The translations under genes and the position numbers were made by a program. A stretch of DNA of 64,000 nt from Rhodanobacter sp. DHG33. GTDB taxonomy: Bacteria > Pseudomonadota > Gammaproteobacteria > Xanthomonadales > Rhodanobacteraceae. Below the pieces are notes generated by a model. It had not been told where the DNA came from. It searched no databases and was given only the letters and a program-made list of their open reading frames with translations. Below are positions 33,469 to 43,380 of this stretch, one piece after another. How positions within the stretch are numbered: position 1 is the stretch's first letter; the number at the start of each line of letters is the position of its first letter. The DNA is taken from contig NZ_JACYXM010000003.1 of the NCBI RefSeq assembly GCF_014843005.1, positions 248,001-312,000 on the forward strand, written 5' to 3'.

Positions 33469-34208
33469 ACGGCGAATACCGTGAAGCGGTGCGTGCGGAT
33501 GTAGCCGAGCAGCCACTTCACCGCGATGAAGCCGACGATCAGCGAGACGAGGAAGCCCACGCCCAGCGCGGTCCAGTCCTCGTGCGCCGCGCCGCCGCTC
33601 TTCCATACCTTCAGCAGTTCGTAGCCGGTGGCCGCATACATGGTGGGGATGCCGACCAGGAAGGCGAATTCGGTGGCGGCAGCACGGTTGCTGGTGCCGA
33701 ACAGCATGGCAGCGAAGATCGTGGCGCCGGAGCGCGAGGTGCCCGGGAACACGCCCGCCACCATCTGCGCGATACCCACCAGGATCGCCACCGTCCAGGT
33801 CACCTCGCGGCGATCCGGCTGGCGTGCGGCCAGCGCTTCCGCTCCGATCATCCAGAAGCCGCCGATGATCAAGGCCCAGGCGATCGGCGTCACCGTTTCC
33901 GGCAGCTTGAAGCCGTAATGCGTGACGAACAGGCCCAGCACGCAGGTGATCAGGAACGCCACCGTCAGCTTGAAAAGGTAGTCGCGCGTGCCAGGGTCGC
34001 GCCATTGCGTCAGCAATTGCCAGATGCGCTTCCAGTACACCAGCGTGATGGCCAGGATCGCGCCTGCCTGGATGCCCACGTTGAACAGGTCGGAGCGCGC
34101 GCCCAGCCAATGCTCGGCGATCAGCAGATGGCCGGTGGAGGAGATCGGCAGGAACTCAGTGATACCTTCGATGATGCCAAGCAGGATGATGTTGAGCAGA
34201 TCGGTCAT
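33414..34208 (-). CDS. uppP: undecaprenyl-diphosphate phosphatase
   Basis: The 264-residue polytopic membrane enzyme has the BacA/UppP signatures EGITEFLPISSTGHLLI (catalytic Glu and Ser/His region, residues about 14-30) and PGTSRSGAT (Arg active site, near residue 170). It removes one phosphate from undecaprenyl pyrophosphate, recycling the carrier for peptidoglycan and O-antigen synthesis. It is transcribed alone, away from glnA. Its 3' end overlaps the end of the LysR gene by 55 bases. Confidence 0.95.
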   Translation of the reverse strand: MTDLLNIILLGIIEGITEFLPISSTGHLLIAEHWLGARSDLFNVGIQAGAILAITLVYWKRIWQLLTQWRDPGTRDYLFKLTVAFLITCVLGLFVTHYGFKLPETVTPIAWALIIGGFWMIGAEALAARQPDRREVTWTVAILVGIAQMVAGVFPGTSRSGATIFAAMLFGTSNRAAATEFAFLVGIPTMYAATGYELLKVWKSGGAAHEDWTALGVGFLVSLIVGFIAVKWLLGYIRTHRFTVFAVYRIALGAALLLLMPAGM

Positions 34209-34345
34209 GGATGGATTCCATCGGTGGGGCCGCGTCTAGGCCACGGCAAATTGAGGCGTAGCTTAGAGGCAGTTCGTGACTTCAGGGTGTCCCCGGTGCG
34301 GGGATCCGCGCGCTTCGCCGCGAATCGGATGTCGGGGCGCGCCTG

Positions 34346-34394
34346 ATGTCCAGGATGGTGCAAAATACATTGCCTTTTGCTCCACGATGGATTT
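34346..34394 (+). promoter_or_regulatory. two putative NtrC enhancer sites upstream of glnA
   Basis: Site 1 at 34346-34362 has a perfect right half GGTGCA. Site 2 at 34378-34394 has a good left half TGCTCC. Both use the 6-5-6 spacing of NtrC sites (TGCACC-N5-GGTGCA), and their centres are 32 bases apart, three helical turns, the same spacing as the two main sites at E. coli glnA. They sit about 85-117 bases upstream of the predicted sigma-54 start. Each site has one poor half. Confidence 0.5.
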
Positions 34395-34445
34395 TCGCGA
34401 TAACCGGCTCTCCAGTAAGTCACTGTTTTTCTATGGGTTACAGTG

Positions 34446-34460
34446 TGGCACGACCCTTGC
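34446..34460 (+). promoter_or_regulatory. sigma-54 promoter of glnA
   Basis: TGGCAC-N5-TTGC is a full match to the -24/-12 consensus, with GG at 34447-34448 and GC at 34459-34460, exactly 10 bases between them. It lies 37 bases before the glnA start. The ntrB and ntrC genes follow glnA, so nitrogen-controlled transcription through RpoN is expected. Confidence 0.85.
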
Positions 34461-34496
34461 CTTCCACAGCACATCAACCACCACAGAGGTTCCACC

Positions 34497-35906
34497 ATGT
34501 CCGCCAAGAAAGTGCTCGACCTGATCGTTGAACACGAGGTCGAGTTCGTCGACTTCCGTTTTGCCGACATGCTCGGCAAGCACCATCACGTCACCTTCCC
34601 GGCGCACGCCATCGACGAGAGCACGTTCGAGGACGGCAAGATGTTCGACGGTTCGTCGATCAGCGGCTGGAAGGGCATCAACGAGTCGGACATGATCCTG
34701 ATGCCCGACGCGGACACCGCCTACCTCGACCCGTTCAGCCAGCACACCCAGCTGGTCCTGCATTGCGACGTGCTGGAACCGAGCACCCTGCAGGCCTACG
34801 GCCGCGACCCTCGTTCCATCGCCAAGCGCGGCGAGGCCTACCTCAAGTCCACCGGCATCGCCGACACCGCCTTCTTCGGGCCGGAGCCGGAGTTCTTCAT
34901 CTTCGACTCGGTCCGCTGGCAGAACGACATGGGCCGCGTGTTCTACGAAATCGAGTCGAACGAGGCCGCCTGGAGCACGCGCTTCAAGTACGAAGACGGC
35001 AACATGGGCCATCGCCCCGGCGTGAAGGGCGGCTACTTCCCGGTGTCGCCGGTGGACACGCTGGGCGACCTGCGCGCCGACATGTGCAAGGTGCTGGAGT
35101 CGCTGGGCCAGGTGGTGGAAGTGCACCACCATGAAGTGGCGAATGCCGGCCAGTGCGAGATCGGCGTGAAGTTCAACACGCTGGTGCAGAAGGCCGACGA
35201 ACTGATGACGATGAAGTACGTCATCAAGAACGTGGCCCACCAGAACGGCAAGACCGTCACCTTCATGCCCAAGCCCATCGTGGGCGACAACGGCAGCGGC
35301 ATGCACGTGCACCAGTCGCTGGCGAAGAACGGCGAGAACCTGTTCGCCGGCGACCTGTACGGCGGCCTCAGCCAGACCGCGCTGTGGTACATCGGCGGCA
35401 TCTTCAAGCACGCCAAGGCGATCAACGCCTTCGCCAACTCCACCACCAACAGCTACAAGCGCCTGGTGCCTGGCTTCGAAGCCCCGGTGATGCTGGCCTA
35501 TTCCGCGCGCAACCGCTCGGCGAGCTGCCGCATCCCCTACGTGGCCAGCCCCAAGGGCCGCCGCATCGAGGTGCGCTTCCCCGACCCGATGAACTCCGGC
35601 TACCTGGTGTTCACCGCGCTGATGATGGCCGGCCTCGACGGCATCCTCAACAAGATCGATCCGGGTGCGCCGGCCGACAAGGATTTGTACGACCTGCCGC
35701 CGGAAGAAGAGAAGAACATCCCGCAGGTGTGCTCCAGCCTCGACCAGGCGCTAGAAGCGCTGGACAAGGACCGCGACTTCCTCAAGGCCGGCGGCGTCTT
35801 CACCGACGACTTCATCGACGCCTACATCGAACTGAAGATGCAGGAAGTCACCCGCTACCGCGCCAGCACGCATCCGCTGGAGTTCCAGATGTACTACGCG
35901 CTGTAA
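34497..35906 (+). CDS. glnA: glutamine synthetase, type I
   Basis: The 469-residue enzyme makes glutamine from glutamate, ammonia and ATP. Family landmarks are [17 protein letters not shown] (beta-grasp/latch), [23 protein letters not shown] (active-site His loop), and NRSASCRIP with the glutamate-binding Arg. The adenylylation loop [17 protein letters not shown] with its Tyr is present, so control by GlnE is expected. The ATG at 34497 follows AGAGG. It is driven by a sigma-54 promoter and ends at a strong terminator before ntrB. Confidence 0.98.
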   Translation: MSAKKVLDLIVEHEVEFVDFRFADMLGKHHHVTFPAHAIDESTFEDGKMFDGSSISGWKGINESDMILMPDADTAYLDPFSQHTQLVLHCDVLEPSTLQAYGRDPRSIAKRGEAYLKSTGIADTAFFGPEPEFFIFDSVRWQNDMGRVFYEIESNEAAWSTRFKYEDGNMGHRPGVKGGYFPVSPVDTLGDLRADMCKVLESLGQVVEVHHHEVANAGQCEIGVKFNTLVQKADELMTMKYVIKNVAHQNGKTVTFMPKPIVGDNGSGMHVHQSLAKNGENLFAGDLYGGLSQTALWYIGGIFKHAKAINAFANSTTNSYKRLVPGFEAPVMLAYSARNRSASCRIPYVASPKGRRIEVRFPDPMNSGYLVFTALMMAGLDGILNKIDPGAPADKDLYDLPPEEEKNIPQVCSSLDQALEALDKDRDFLKAGGVFTDDFIDAYIELKMQEVTRYRASTHPLEFQMYYAL

Positions 35907-35931
35907 GCACGCGCGCGCCGTGCACAGCATG

Positions 35932-35968
35932 CGAAGGGGAGGGCGCGAGCCCTCCCCTTCGTCTTTTC
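35932..35968 (+). terminator. Rho-independent terminator of glnA
   Basis: A perfect 13-base stem CGAAGGGGAGGGC / GCCCTCCCCTTCG surrounds a GCGA (GNRA) tetraloop and is followed by TCTTTTC. It begins 26 bases after the glnA stop and would insulate high glnA expression from ntrB-ntrC. Confidence 0.9.
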
Positions 35969-35997
35969 AATGGGTGCGAGGAATGCCGTGCCCCTTG

Positions 35998-36016
35998 TTG
36001 CCCCAAAATGGGGCAA
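35998..36016 (+). promoter_or_regulatory. 19-base palindrome in front of ntrB, putative NtrC site
   Basis: TTGCCCCAAAATGGGGCAA is a perfect inverted repeat with 7-base arms and a 5-base AT centre. It has the spacing of an NtrC site (TGCACC-N5-GGTGCA) with one changed base per half. It ends 16 bases before the ntrB ATG, in a position to block transcription or translation, suggesting autorepression. An extra GGTGCA half-word lies at 36027-36032. Confidence 0.6.
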
Positions 36017-36032
36017 CCATCAAGATGGTGCA

Positions 36033-37035
36033 ATGAGCGGACAGCCATGGCAGACATGGGCAGAACAGCTGGCGACCGGGGTGGCCCGGGTCGACGCCGG
36101 GCTGCGCGTGCGCTGGCTCAATGGCGCGCTGGCCGAGTGGCTGGGCAGCGGCATGCGCAGCGCGGTCGGGCAGCCGTTGGCCTTGTGGCTGCGTTCGCCG
36201 GACGATCTGGCGCAGGCACGGCGCGCCTTGGTCGAATCGCGCTTCGTGCAATTGCGCGAGGCCACGCTCTCCACGTTCGACGAGCGCATGCTGCAGGCCG
36301 ATATCGCCCTGCAGCCCGACGGCGATGGCGGCCTGCTGGTCGAAGTGCATGCGCTGGCCGAGCGGTCGCGCACGGCATCGCCGCTGTCCGCCACGCTGCG
36401 CGGTTTCGCGCATGAGGTGAAGAACCCGCTGGCCGGCCTGCGCGGCGCGGCGCAGCTGCTGCAGCGTCGCGTCGATGGCGCGGAGCTGCAGGCACTCGCG
36501 GGCCTGATCATCGACGAGGCAGATCGCCTCGCCGCACTGGCGAACCGGCTGCTGCACCACGATGGCGCCGCGCGGCTGGGTGCGGTGGGCATCCACCAGT
36601 TACTCGACCGGCTGAGCGAACTGCTGCAGGCGGAGCCTTCGCCGCCGCGTCTGCGCCACGACTACGACCCCAGCCTGCCCGACGTGCACGGCGATGCGGA
36701 CCGCCTGCAACAGGTGCTGCTCAATCTCGCGCGCAATGCGGTGGAAGCGGGCGCACGCACGCTGGTCCTGCGCACGCGCGCCGAGCATGGCGTGCGTGCC
36801 GGGGCGCGCGTGCTGCGCAGCGCCTTGCGCGTGGACGTGATCGACGACGGCCCCGGTGTGGCCGCGGAGCTGCGCGACACCTTGTTCGAGCCGCTGGTGT
36901 CCGGTCGCGCCGACGGCACGGGACTGGGCCTGGCGCTGTCGCGCGAGATCGCCCTCGAGCATGGCGGCGAATTGCGCTGCACCAGCCGCCCGGGCGAGAC
37001 GGTGTTTTCGCTGTACCTGCCGCTGGAGCGTGGCC

Positions 37036-37043
<8 letters not shown>
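36033..37043 (+). CDS. ntrB: nitrogen regulation sensor histidine kinase NtrB
   Basis: The product has 336 residues, cytosolic. An N-terminal PAS-like domain (about residues 10-115) is followed by the DHp helix with His in FAHEVKNPLAGLRGAAQLL, an N box LLNLARNAVEAGA, G1 DDGPGVAAEL and G2 GTGLGLALS. It phosphorylates NtrC when nitrogen is limiting and is controlled by PII proteins. The stop overlaps the ntrC start by eight bases. It follows glnA but is separated from it by a terminator and a palindrome. Confidence 0.95.
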
Positions 37044-38415
<1,372 letters not shown>

Positions 38416-38478
38416 TATCCGACTTCGGCCATCGGCATGGCGGTCATCGCAAACCGTCGGCGCAGTGTGTTCATCCTT

Positions 38479-38934
38479 TCAGGCTGGCATCGAGCGGACG
38501 GCATGCGGCGCCGTCCGCGGTCGAACCGGGAAAACGCGGTCGTAGGCCATGTTGAAGACGAAGGCGTAGACCAGATAGAAGGCCACGATGGCGAGATCCA
38601 TCGTCAGGGCATTCCACAGCGTGATGCCGAGATACCAGGCCGACAGCGGCAGCAGCAGCGCGACCAGGACGGCTTCGAACAGCACGGCATGCACGATGCG
38701 GATCGGCAGCGTCTTGGTGATGCGCCCCGTGAGTCGCAGCAGGGCATGATCGAAGCCGAGGTTGAAGAGGAAATTCCAGACCGTGGCCACCGTGGCGGCC
38801 ACGACGCCGATCACCCCCATGTCGGCCACCGGCTGGCCGAACAGGAACGCGGCCGCCGGGATGAAAGCCGCCAGTCCGATCAGTTCGAACAGCACGGCGT
38901 GCCGGATGCGGTCGGGGAAGGTGCGCGTGGGCAT
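38479..38934 (-). CDS. PACE family efflux transporter
   Basis: The 151-residue protein contains two bacterial transmembrane pair domains. Each opens with the family motif (RIRHAVLFELIG at about residue 9, RIVHAVLFEAVL at about residue 78) and holds two hydrophobic helices, four in total. PACE proteins such as AceI export chlorhexidine, polyamines and related biocides with protons. It is divergent from a LysR regulator, the classical arrangement for PACE genes, and both probably share the inverted repeat between them. Confidence 0.92.
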   Translation of the reverse strand: MPTRTFPDRIRHAVLFELIGLAAFIPAAAFLFGQPVADMGVIGVVAATVATVWNFLFNLGFDHALLRLTGRITKTLPIRIVHAVLFEAVLVALLLPLSAWYLGITLWNALTMDLAIVAFYLVYAFVFNMAYDRVFPVRPRTAPHAVRSMPA

Positions 38935-38965
38935 GATGTAACCCTCAATAGAGTCATCGATGCCG

Positions 38966-38986
38966 AAATCCTATCTGTTAGGATTT
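38966..38986. promoter_or_regulatory. LysR-type operator between the PACE gene and its regulator
   Basis: AAATCCTA (38966-38973) and TAGGATTT (38979-38986) form a perfect 8-base inverted repeat around TCTGT. It contains the T-N11-A arrangement of LysR sites (ATC-N11-GAT) and lies in the 88-base divergent gap, 37 bases from the LysR start and 32 from the PACE start. Confidence 0.75.
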
Positions 38987-39022
38987 TACGAGAAAGTTGG
39001 AATCCATCTTGAAAAGAGATAG

Positions 39023-39907
39023 ATGAATATTTCCATGGATCAACTGGAGTGCTTCGTCGCCGCGGCGGAGCACGGCTCGTTCTCGGCGGCTGCGCGCGCG
39101 CTCAGGAAAGCGCAGTCCGCGGTCAGCACCCATGTGTCGAACCTCGAAACGGATCTCGGCATCGCCCTATTCAGTCGCGTCGGGCGCAATCCCGTCCTGA
39201 CCGAGGCCGGAGTGCGCCTGCTGCCGGAGGCGAAGGTGATCCTCGAACGGCGCACGCACTTCGTCGGCATGGCCGGCAGTTTCGAAACGCACGTCGAAAA
39301 ACGCATCGTGATCGCTGTCGACGAGCTCTACCCGGAGAGCGCGGTCGGCGAGCTGCTCGCGGAGTTCGCGGCGCGCTTTCCCTTCGTCGAGGTCGAGTTG
39401 CTGGTTCCCGTCATGGAAGACGTCAGCCGGCTGGTGCTGGACGGCAAGGCCGACGTCGGCGTGATGTGGCGCCAGGAAGACCTGCCGACGGAGCTGGGCT
39501 TCAAGGCCATTGGCTGGGTGCCGCTGAAGCTGGTCTGCGGCAAGACCCACCCGCTCGCGAATACGCGCGTGGAGTGGGAGGAGCTAAAGCGGCATCGCCA
39601 GATCATGGTGACGGTGCGCAACGAGGGCACCGAGCGCCATCGATTGCGGGTCGCCGCCGAGGTGTGGTGGGTGGAGAGCCACTGGCTCATCCTGCAGATC
39701 CTCAGGCAGGGCATTGGCTGGGCGCTCATCCCGGCGCATATCGTCGAGCATTCGCCGCTGGCGAAGCATCTGGCGACGCCGGAACTCAGCTTCGACGAAG
39801 GCACCCATCCGGTGGCCCTCGAGGTGGTCTGGCACAAGCAGCGACCGTCGGGGCCGGCCGCGACATGGCTGCGCGAGCGCTTCGCGAGCCTGAAGATCGA
39901 CCGGTAG
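39023..39907 (+). CDS. LysR family transcriptional regulator
   Basis: This 294-residue LysR protein has the HTH in SFSAAARALRKAQSAVSTHV (about residues 19-39) and a substrate-binding domain starting near residue 92 (KRIVIAVDELYPESAVGELL). It is divergent from a PACE exporter gene with a shared inverted repeat, so it likely controls that exporter in response to its substrates, as AceR does for AceI. The start follows AAGAGA; the first codons MNIS precede the usual MDQLECF opening, so an internal Met is possible. Confidence 0.92.
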   Translation: MNISMDQLECFVAAAEHGSFSAAARALRKAQSAVSTHVSNLETDLGIALFSRVGRNPVLTEAGVRLLPEAKVILERRTHFVGMAGSFETHVEKRIVIAVDELYPESAVGELLAEFAARFPFVEVELLVPVMEDVSRLVLDGKADVGVMWRQEDLPTELGFKAIGWVPLKLVCGKTHPLANTRVEWEELKRHRQIMVTVRNEGTERHRLRVAAEVWWVESHWLILQILRQGIGWALIPAHIVEHSPLAKHLATPELSFDEGTHPVALEVVWHKQRPSGPAATWLRERFASLKIDR

Positions 39908-39919
39908 CCGTTCCGCGGC

Positions 39920-40252
39920 TCAGCTTTCCGCGGCGCGTTCGAGCCGACGCAGGAACACCGCCATTTCCTTCTCCGCCTGCTTGTCGCCGCGCGCTTGCGC
40001 CACGGCCATGCCTTGCCGCCATGCGGCGGCGGCGCCTTCGCGGTCGTTCAAGGCATGGCATGCCTTGCCCAGCAGTTTCCACGCGGCGGAGTAGCGCGCG
40101 TCGAAGCGGAGGGCGTGGCGGAATTCTTCGGCGGCGGTGGCGGCATCGCCGCTGTCGAGCAATGCGTCGCCCAGGGCGTAGCGCAGCAAGGCGCCGTCGC
40201 GCGGGCCGTTGCATTGGCTGCGCAGGCTGGCGATCAGAGCCTCTCTGTTCAC
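39920..40252 (-). CDS. small tetratricopeptide repeat protein
   Basis: The 110-residue soluble protein has about two to three TPR units. LLRYALGDALLDSGDAATAAEEFRHAL and AWKLLGKACHALNDREGAAAAW show the typical Gly-Ala spacing, and the C-terminal helix is charged. It probably binds a partner protein. The GTG start at 40252 overlaps the stop of the GT39 gene upstream by four bases (GTGA), so the two are coupled. No upstream ATG that avoids a large overlap exists. Confidence 0.8.
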   Translation of the reverse strand: MNREALIASLRSQCNGPRDGALLRYALGDALLDSGDAATAAEEFRHALRFDARYSAAWKLLGKACHALNDREGAAAAWRQGMAVAQARGDKQAEKEMAVFLRRLERAAES

Positions 40253-42024
40253 GGCAGCGAGTGCGACCGCGTACCGTCGGCGGAATAGATCTGCGGCGGC
40301 TGCAACGGCTCGGGCGGATTGGCGCCGCCGCGCAGATCGGCGAGGGCGGCGGCCGGCCACACCACGATCCACGACGAGCGGAACGGCTGGATCAGCAACG
40401 CATAGCGCAGGGCCTGCGCGTCGAGTTTCTCCGGGTGCTCCACGATGACGCCATCGGGATGGGCCTCGGCGAAAGCGGCGATCTGCGGAGTGTTGTTCAT
40501 CTCCTGCACTGGCTGCGTCAGCCGCCCCTGGAAGTGGAACTCGCCTTCGTAGTTGCCGATGTAGCCGATGGCGTGGCCCGCCTGTTCCGTCTCGCCGAGC
40601 AGCTGTGCGGTGGGACGCAGCTCATAGCGCGGCCACATGGTGAGGGTGAACAAGGTGTTGAGCGCCAGCGTGCCGACCAGCCCGGCCACCGCCAGGCGGC
40701 GCAGCTCGCCGCGCCCGCGCAGCAACAGCAGCAGGCCCAGCAGCAGGAACACCACGGCGAAGTAGCGGCTGTACGGCGCGCAGGCATCGGGCCATTCGCC
40801 GTGCAGGTGGTTGCCCGCCACCAGGTTTGGCAGCACGAAGAGCAGCAGCGCGAACGCGAGGCTGCCGACGCCCAATGGCCACGTGCCCAGCCAGCCTGTG
40901 TTCGCAAGCCGCGGCCTGCGTTCGCGCAGTACCGCGATGGCTGCGGTGAGCAGCAGCATGGCGCCGGCGAGCTCCGGCAGCAGGTAGTACATCTGCTTGC
41001 CGCGCACCAGCGAGAACACCAGGAAGGTGGGCAGCACCCAGGCGAGCGCGAAGCGCACGCCCGGTTCCAGCGGCCTGCGCAGCGTGGCGAGCGCCACCCA
41101 CGCACGCGGCCAGCCGAAGAACGGGAACAGCAGCGCGGGCAGCATCAGTACGTACCACAGCACGGGGCGGGCGTGGCTTTGCAGCGGTTCGGCCGTCTGC
41201 ACACCGTGGATCACGCGCGCCGCCGTCTGGCTGAAGAGCAGCCGGTGCATGTAGGCCGGACCGCCCGCGAAACCTGCCGGCACCGCCCATGCCACCAGCA
41301 TCGCCAGACCCAACAGCACGGCCAGTACGCCGCGGCCGTACCAGCGTGCGCGATTCGTGCGCGCGAAACCGCTCCAGAACGGGCCGAGCAGCCACGGGAA
41401 CGCCACGTGCAGCAGCATCACCGGTCCCTTGGTGAGCAGGCCGAAGCCGATGCACAGGCCGAACAGCCACCAGCGAGGCTCCTCGCGGCGCGCGGTGGGC
41501 GTGAGGCAGAGCAGGGCCGCCAGCGCCCACACGGCCAGCAGCACGTCGTACATGATCTGCAGGCCGAACAGGAAGTTGTAGCCGAGCGCCAGCAACGTCC
41601 ATGGCGCAGCCTTGGCCATCCACGCACGGTTGGGGAACAGGCGGCGCGCGATCAGCGAGATCAGCACCAGTTCGGTACCGCCGAAGATCACCTCCAGCAC
41701 GCGCGGCCACACGTCGCTCACACCGAACACGAACCAGCCGGCATGGATCAGCCAGAACAGCAGCGGCGCCTTTTCGCTGTACGGTGCGCCGTTGATGTGC
41801 GGCACCAGCCAGTAGTGGCCGTGCCACATCTCCCAGGCCACCGCCAGCGTGCGCGTGGAATACAGCGGCATCGGGCCATGCGCGAAGATCGCCAGCAGCG
41901 CCACCAGCGTCCACAGCGGCAGCCACGGCCAGAGCGAGCGCAGGTGTTCGGAGCGGCTGTAGGGGCTGAGGGTCACGGGCAGGCTCGCGCGAGGGAACGG
42001 CGCGATTCTAGCCGCCAAGGCCAT
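40249..42024 (-). CDS. ArnT-like GT39 family glycosyltransferase
   Basis: This 591-residue inner-membrane enzyme has about 12 hydrophobic helices. The first periplasmic loop contains YSTRTLAVAWEMWHGHYWLVP and APYSEKAPLLFW, the GT39/PMT acceptor-donor region. It would use a polyprenyl-phosphate-linked sugar to modify lipid A or another periplasmic acceptor, such as Ara4N transfer in ArnT. The donor sugar is not readable. The extended periplasmic C-terminal domain (about residues 440-591) is usual. It is upstream of a coupled TPR protein gene. Confidence 0.88.
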   Translation of the reverse strand: MALAARIAPFPRASLPVTLSPYSRSEHLRSLWPWLPLWTLVALLAIFAHGPMPLYSTRTLAVAWEMWHGHYWLVPHINGAPYSEKAPLLFWLIHAGWFVFGVSDVWPRVLEVIFGGTELVLISLIARRLFPNRAWMAKAAPWTLLALGYNFLFGLQIMYDVLLAVWALAALLCLTPTARREEPRWWLFGLCIGFGLLTKGPVMLLHVAFPWLLGPFWSGFARTNRARWYGRGVLAVLLGLAMLVAWAVPAGFAGGPAYMHRLLFSQTAARVIHGVQTAEPLQSHARPVLWYVLMLPALLFPFFGWPRAWVALATLRRPLEPGVRFALAWVLPTFLVFSLVRGKQMYYLLPELAGAMLLLTAAIAVLRERRPRLANTGWLGTWPLGVGSLAFALLLFVLPNLVAGNHLHGEWPDACAPYSRYFAVVFLLLGLLLLLRGRGELRRLAVAGLVGTLALNTLFTLTMWPRYELRPTAQLLGETEQAGHAIGYIGNYEGEFHFQGRLTQPVQEMNNTPQIAAFAEAHPDGVIVEHPEKLDAQALRYALLIQPFRSSWIVVWPAAALADLRGGANPPEPLQPPQIYSADGTRSHSLP

Positions 42025-42103
42025 GCCGGGAACGCATTCTGTACGCGGCGGTGCAGTTGTGATCAGGCGCCGCCGTATTCGTGCAGGCCGTGCCCTGGCG
42101 GGT

Positions 42104-43141
42104 TCAACGCGGCCAGCGTGCCGGTCCCCAGTAGCCGATGCGGCGACGGATTTTCAGCTTGCGCCACAGGTTGCCCGGTTTGGCGCGGCGGTTCTTGCCG
42201 CCGCGGGCGACGAAGGTATCGATGGCATCCAGCACGCGTTCGCTGGAGCGGCCGTCGCGATACGGATGGATGGCGTCGGCGTAGTCGCGGATCGCCTGCA
42301 TCAGCTCGGGCGGTCGGCTCAGGGCGCGTTCGATGGCGGGTTCGAAATCCTTCGCGTCGTGGATGTCGATCAGCTGCGGGCCAGGACGGCGGTTGTCGAA
42401 AGTCACCACAGGCTTGCCGGTGAGCAGGAACTCGTTGAGCGCGGAGCTGGTGTCCGAGCACATCATGTCCACCTGGCCGAACAGTTCCAGGATGTTGTCG
42501 TTCTCGGCGAAGGCGAGGTACTCGTTCTGCAGTGCCTTGAACTTCGCCACCGTCTCCGGGTTCATCTTCGGGTGGAAGCTGACGATCCAGCGCCAGCGGC
42601 CGTCGCGCGACAGCCGCTTCACTTCCTCGTACAGCGTCTCGGCCGCGCTCCACGAGGGCGAGAAGGTGGAGTGGTAGAGGATCACCGGCGGCGCGTGCAC
42701 CGGCGGTATGGCGCCGCCGAGTTCGCGCATGAAGGGGTCGATCTTGGGGAAGCCCGTCTCGATCACGCTGAAGTGGCCGAGCTGGTCGGCCAGCGCCTGG
42801 AACTGCGCGGTGTCGCGCGGTCCGGTGGTGCAGTACAGGTCGAAGAAGCCGCGCACGTAGATGTGTCGTGGCTTGCCTGCGTCGAAGCCGTGGAAGGTTT
42901 CCACCTTCACGCCGGGAAAGAAGTGCGGCACGGCGTTGGACGAGGTGATCACCGCCAGCGGCTTCCACGCGCGCACTTCCTGCACCGTCAGCAGGCGTTC
43001 GTCGGCGTGCAGGTCTTCCGCGCCCGGACCGTCGAAGAACCATGCCGCCTCGTCGCCGCGCGCGCGGATCGCCGCTTGGATCGGACGCAGGATCGCCAGC
43101 GCGTAGCGCTCGGAACCGTAGAGGAGGTAGTGCTTGGGCAT
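42104..43141 (-). CDS. CDP-glycerol glycerophosphotransferase family protein
   Basis: The 345-residue cytosolic or peripheral protein has the GT-B-like glycerophosphotransferase (TagF/TagB) core. SFHPKMNPETV and CSDTSSALNEFLLTGKPVVTF are the signature elements around the active site, with HP and D-T-S-S-A. In Gram-positives the family builds teichoic acids; in Gram-negatives, homologues sit in capsule or LPS clusters. The product here probably adds a phosphoglycerol-like or other phosphate-linked group to a surface glycan. Gene neighbours support a surface role. No membrane segment is seen. Confidence 0.87.
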   Translation of the reverse strand: MPKHYLLYGSERYALAILRPIQAAIRARGDEAAWFFDGPGAEDLHADERLLTVQEVRAWKPLAVITSSNAVPHFFPGVKVETFHGFDAGKPRHIYVRGFFDLYCTTGPRDTAQFQALADQLGHFSVIETGFPKIDPFMRELGGAIPPVHAPPVILYHSTFSPSWSAAETLYEEVKRLSRDGRWRWIVSFHPKMNPETVAKFKALQNEYLAFAENDNILELFGQVDMMCSDTSSALNEFLLTGKPVVTFDNRRPGPQLIDIHDAKDFEPAIERALSRPPELMQAIRDYADAIHPYRDGRSSERVLDAIDTFVARGGKNRRAKPGNLWRKLKIRRRIGYWGPARWPR

Positions 43142-43195
43142 GGGGCGTGCGCCTAGATGATGCGCATAGCTTAGCTTGCTGGCGCTTGTCTCCCG

Positions 43196-43327
43196 CTCCC
43201 CTTTGGGGAGAGGGCTGGGGTGAGGGGCGGTTCTAGCGAAGGCTTTTCATCGTGAGTAAAGCGCGCTTCGACAAAGGCAAGGCAAGCCTTGACCCCTCAC
43301 CTCAATCCTCTCCCCGGAGGGGAGAGG
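43196..43327. repeat. inverted pair of GC-rich REP-like elements
   Basis: Unit 1 is CTCCCC (43196-43201), TTT, GGGGAG (43205-43210), continued as AGGGCTGGGGTGAGGGG. Unit 2, inverted, is CCCCTCACCTCAAT followed by a perfect 9-base hairpin CCTCTCCCC (43307-43315), GGA, GGGGAGAGG (43319-43327). The tails match after inversion. The pair fills most of the 239-base gap between two minus-strand glycosyltransferase genes; nothing else is seen there. Confidence 0.75.
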
Positions 43328-43380
43328 AGGCGAACGTGCCGTGCCGGTTCGCAGGCTCCAGCCTCGCGGTCACGTTGCGA

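Noticed and set aside
39049-42423. Very long plus-strand open frame (over 1100 codons) across the LysR, TPR and GT39 genes.
   Set aside because: It is antisense to the GT39 gene and out of frame with LysR. Its translation is Arg/Gln/Ala-rich without domains. Such frames are expected in high-GC DNA where stop codons are rare.
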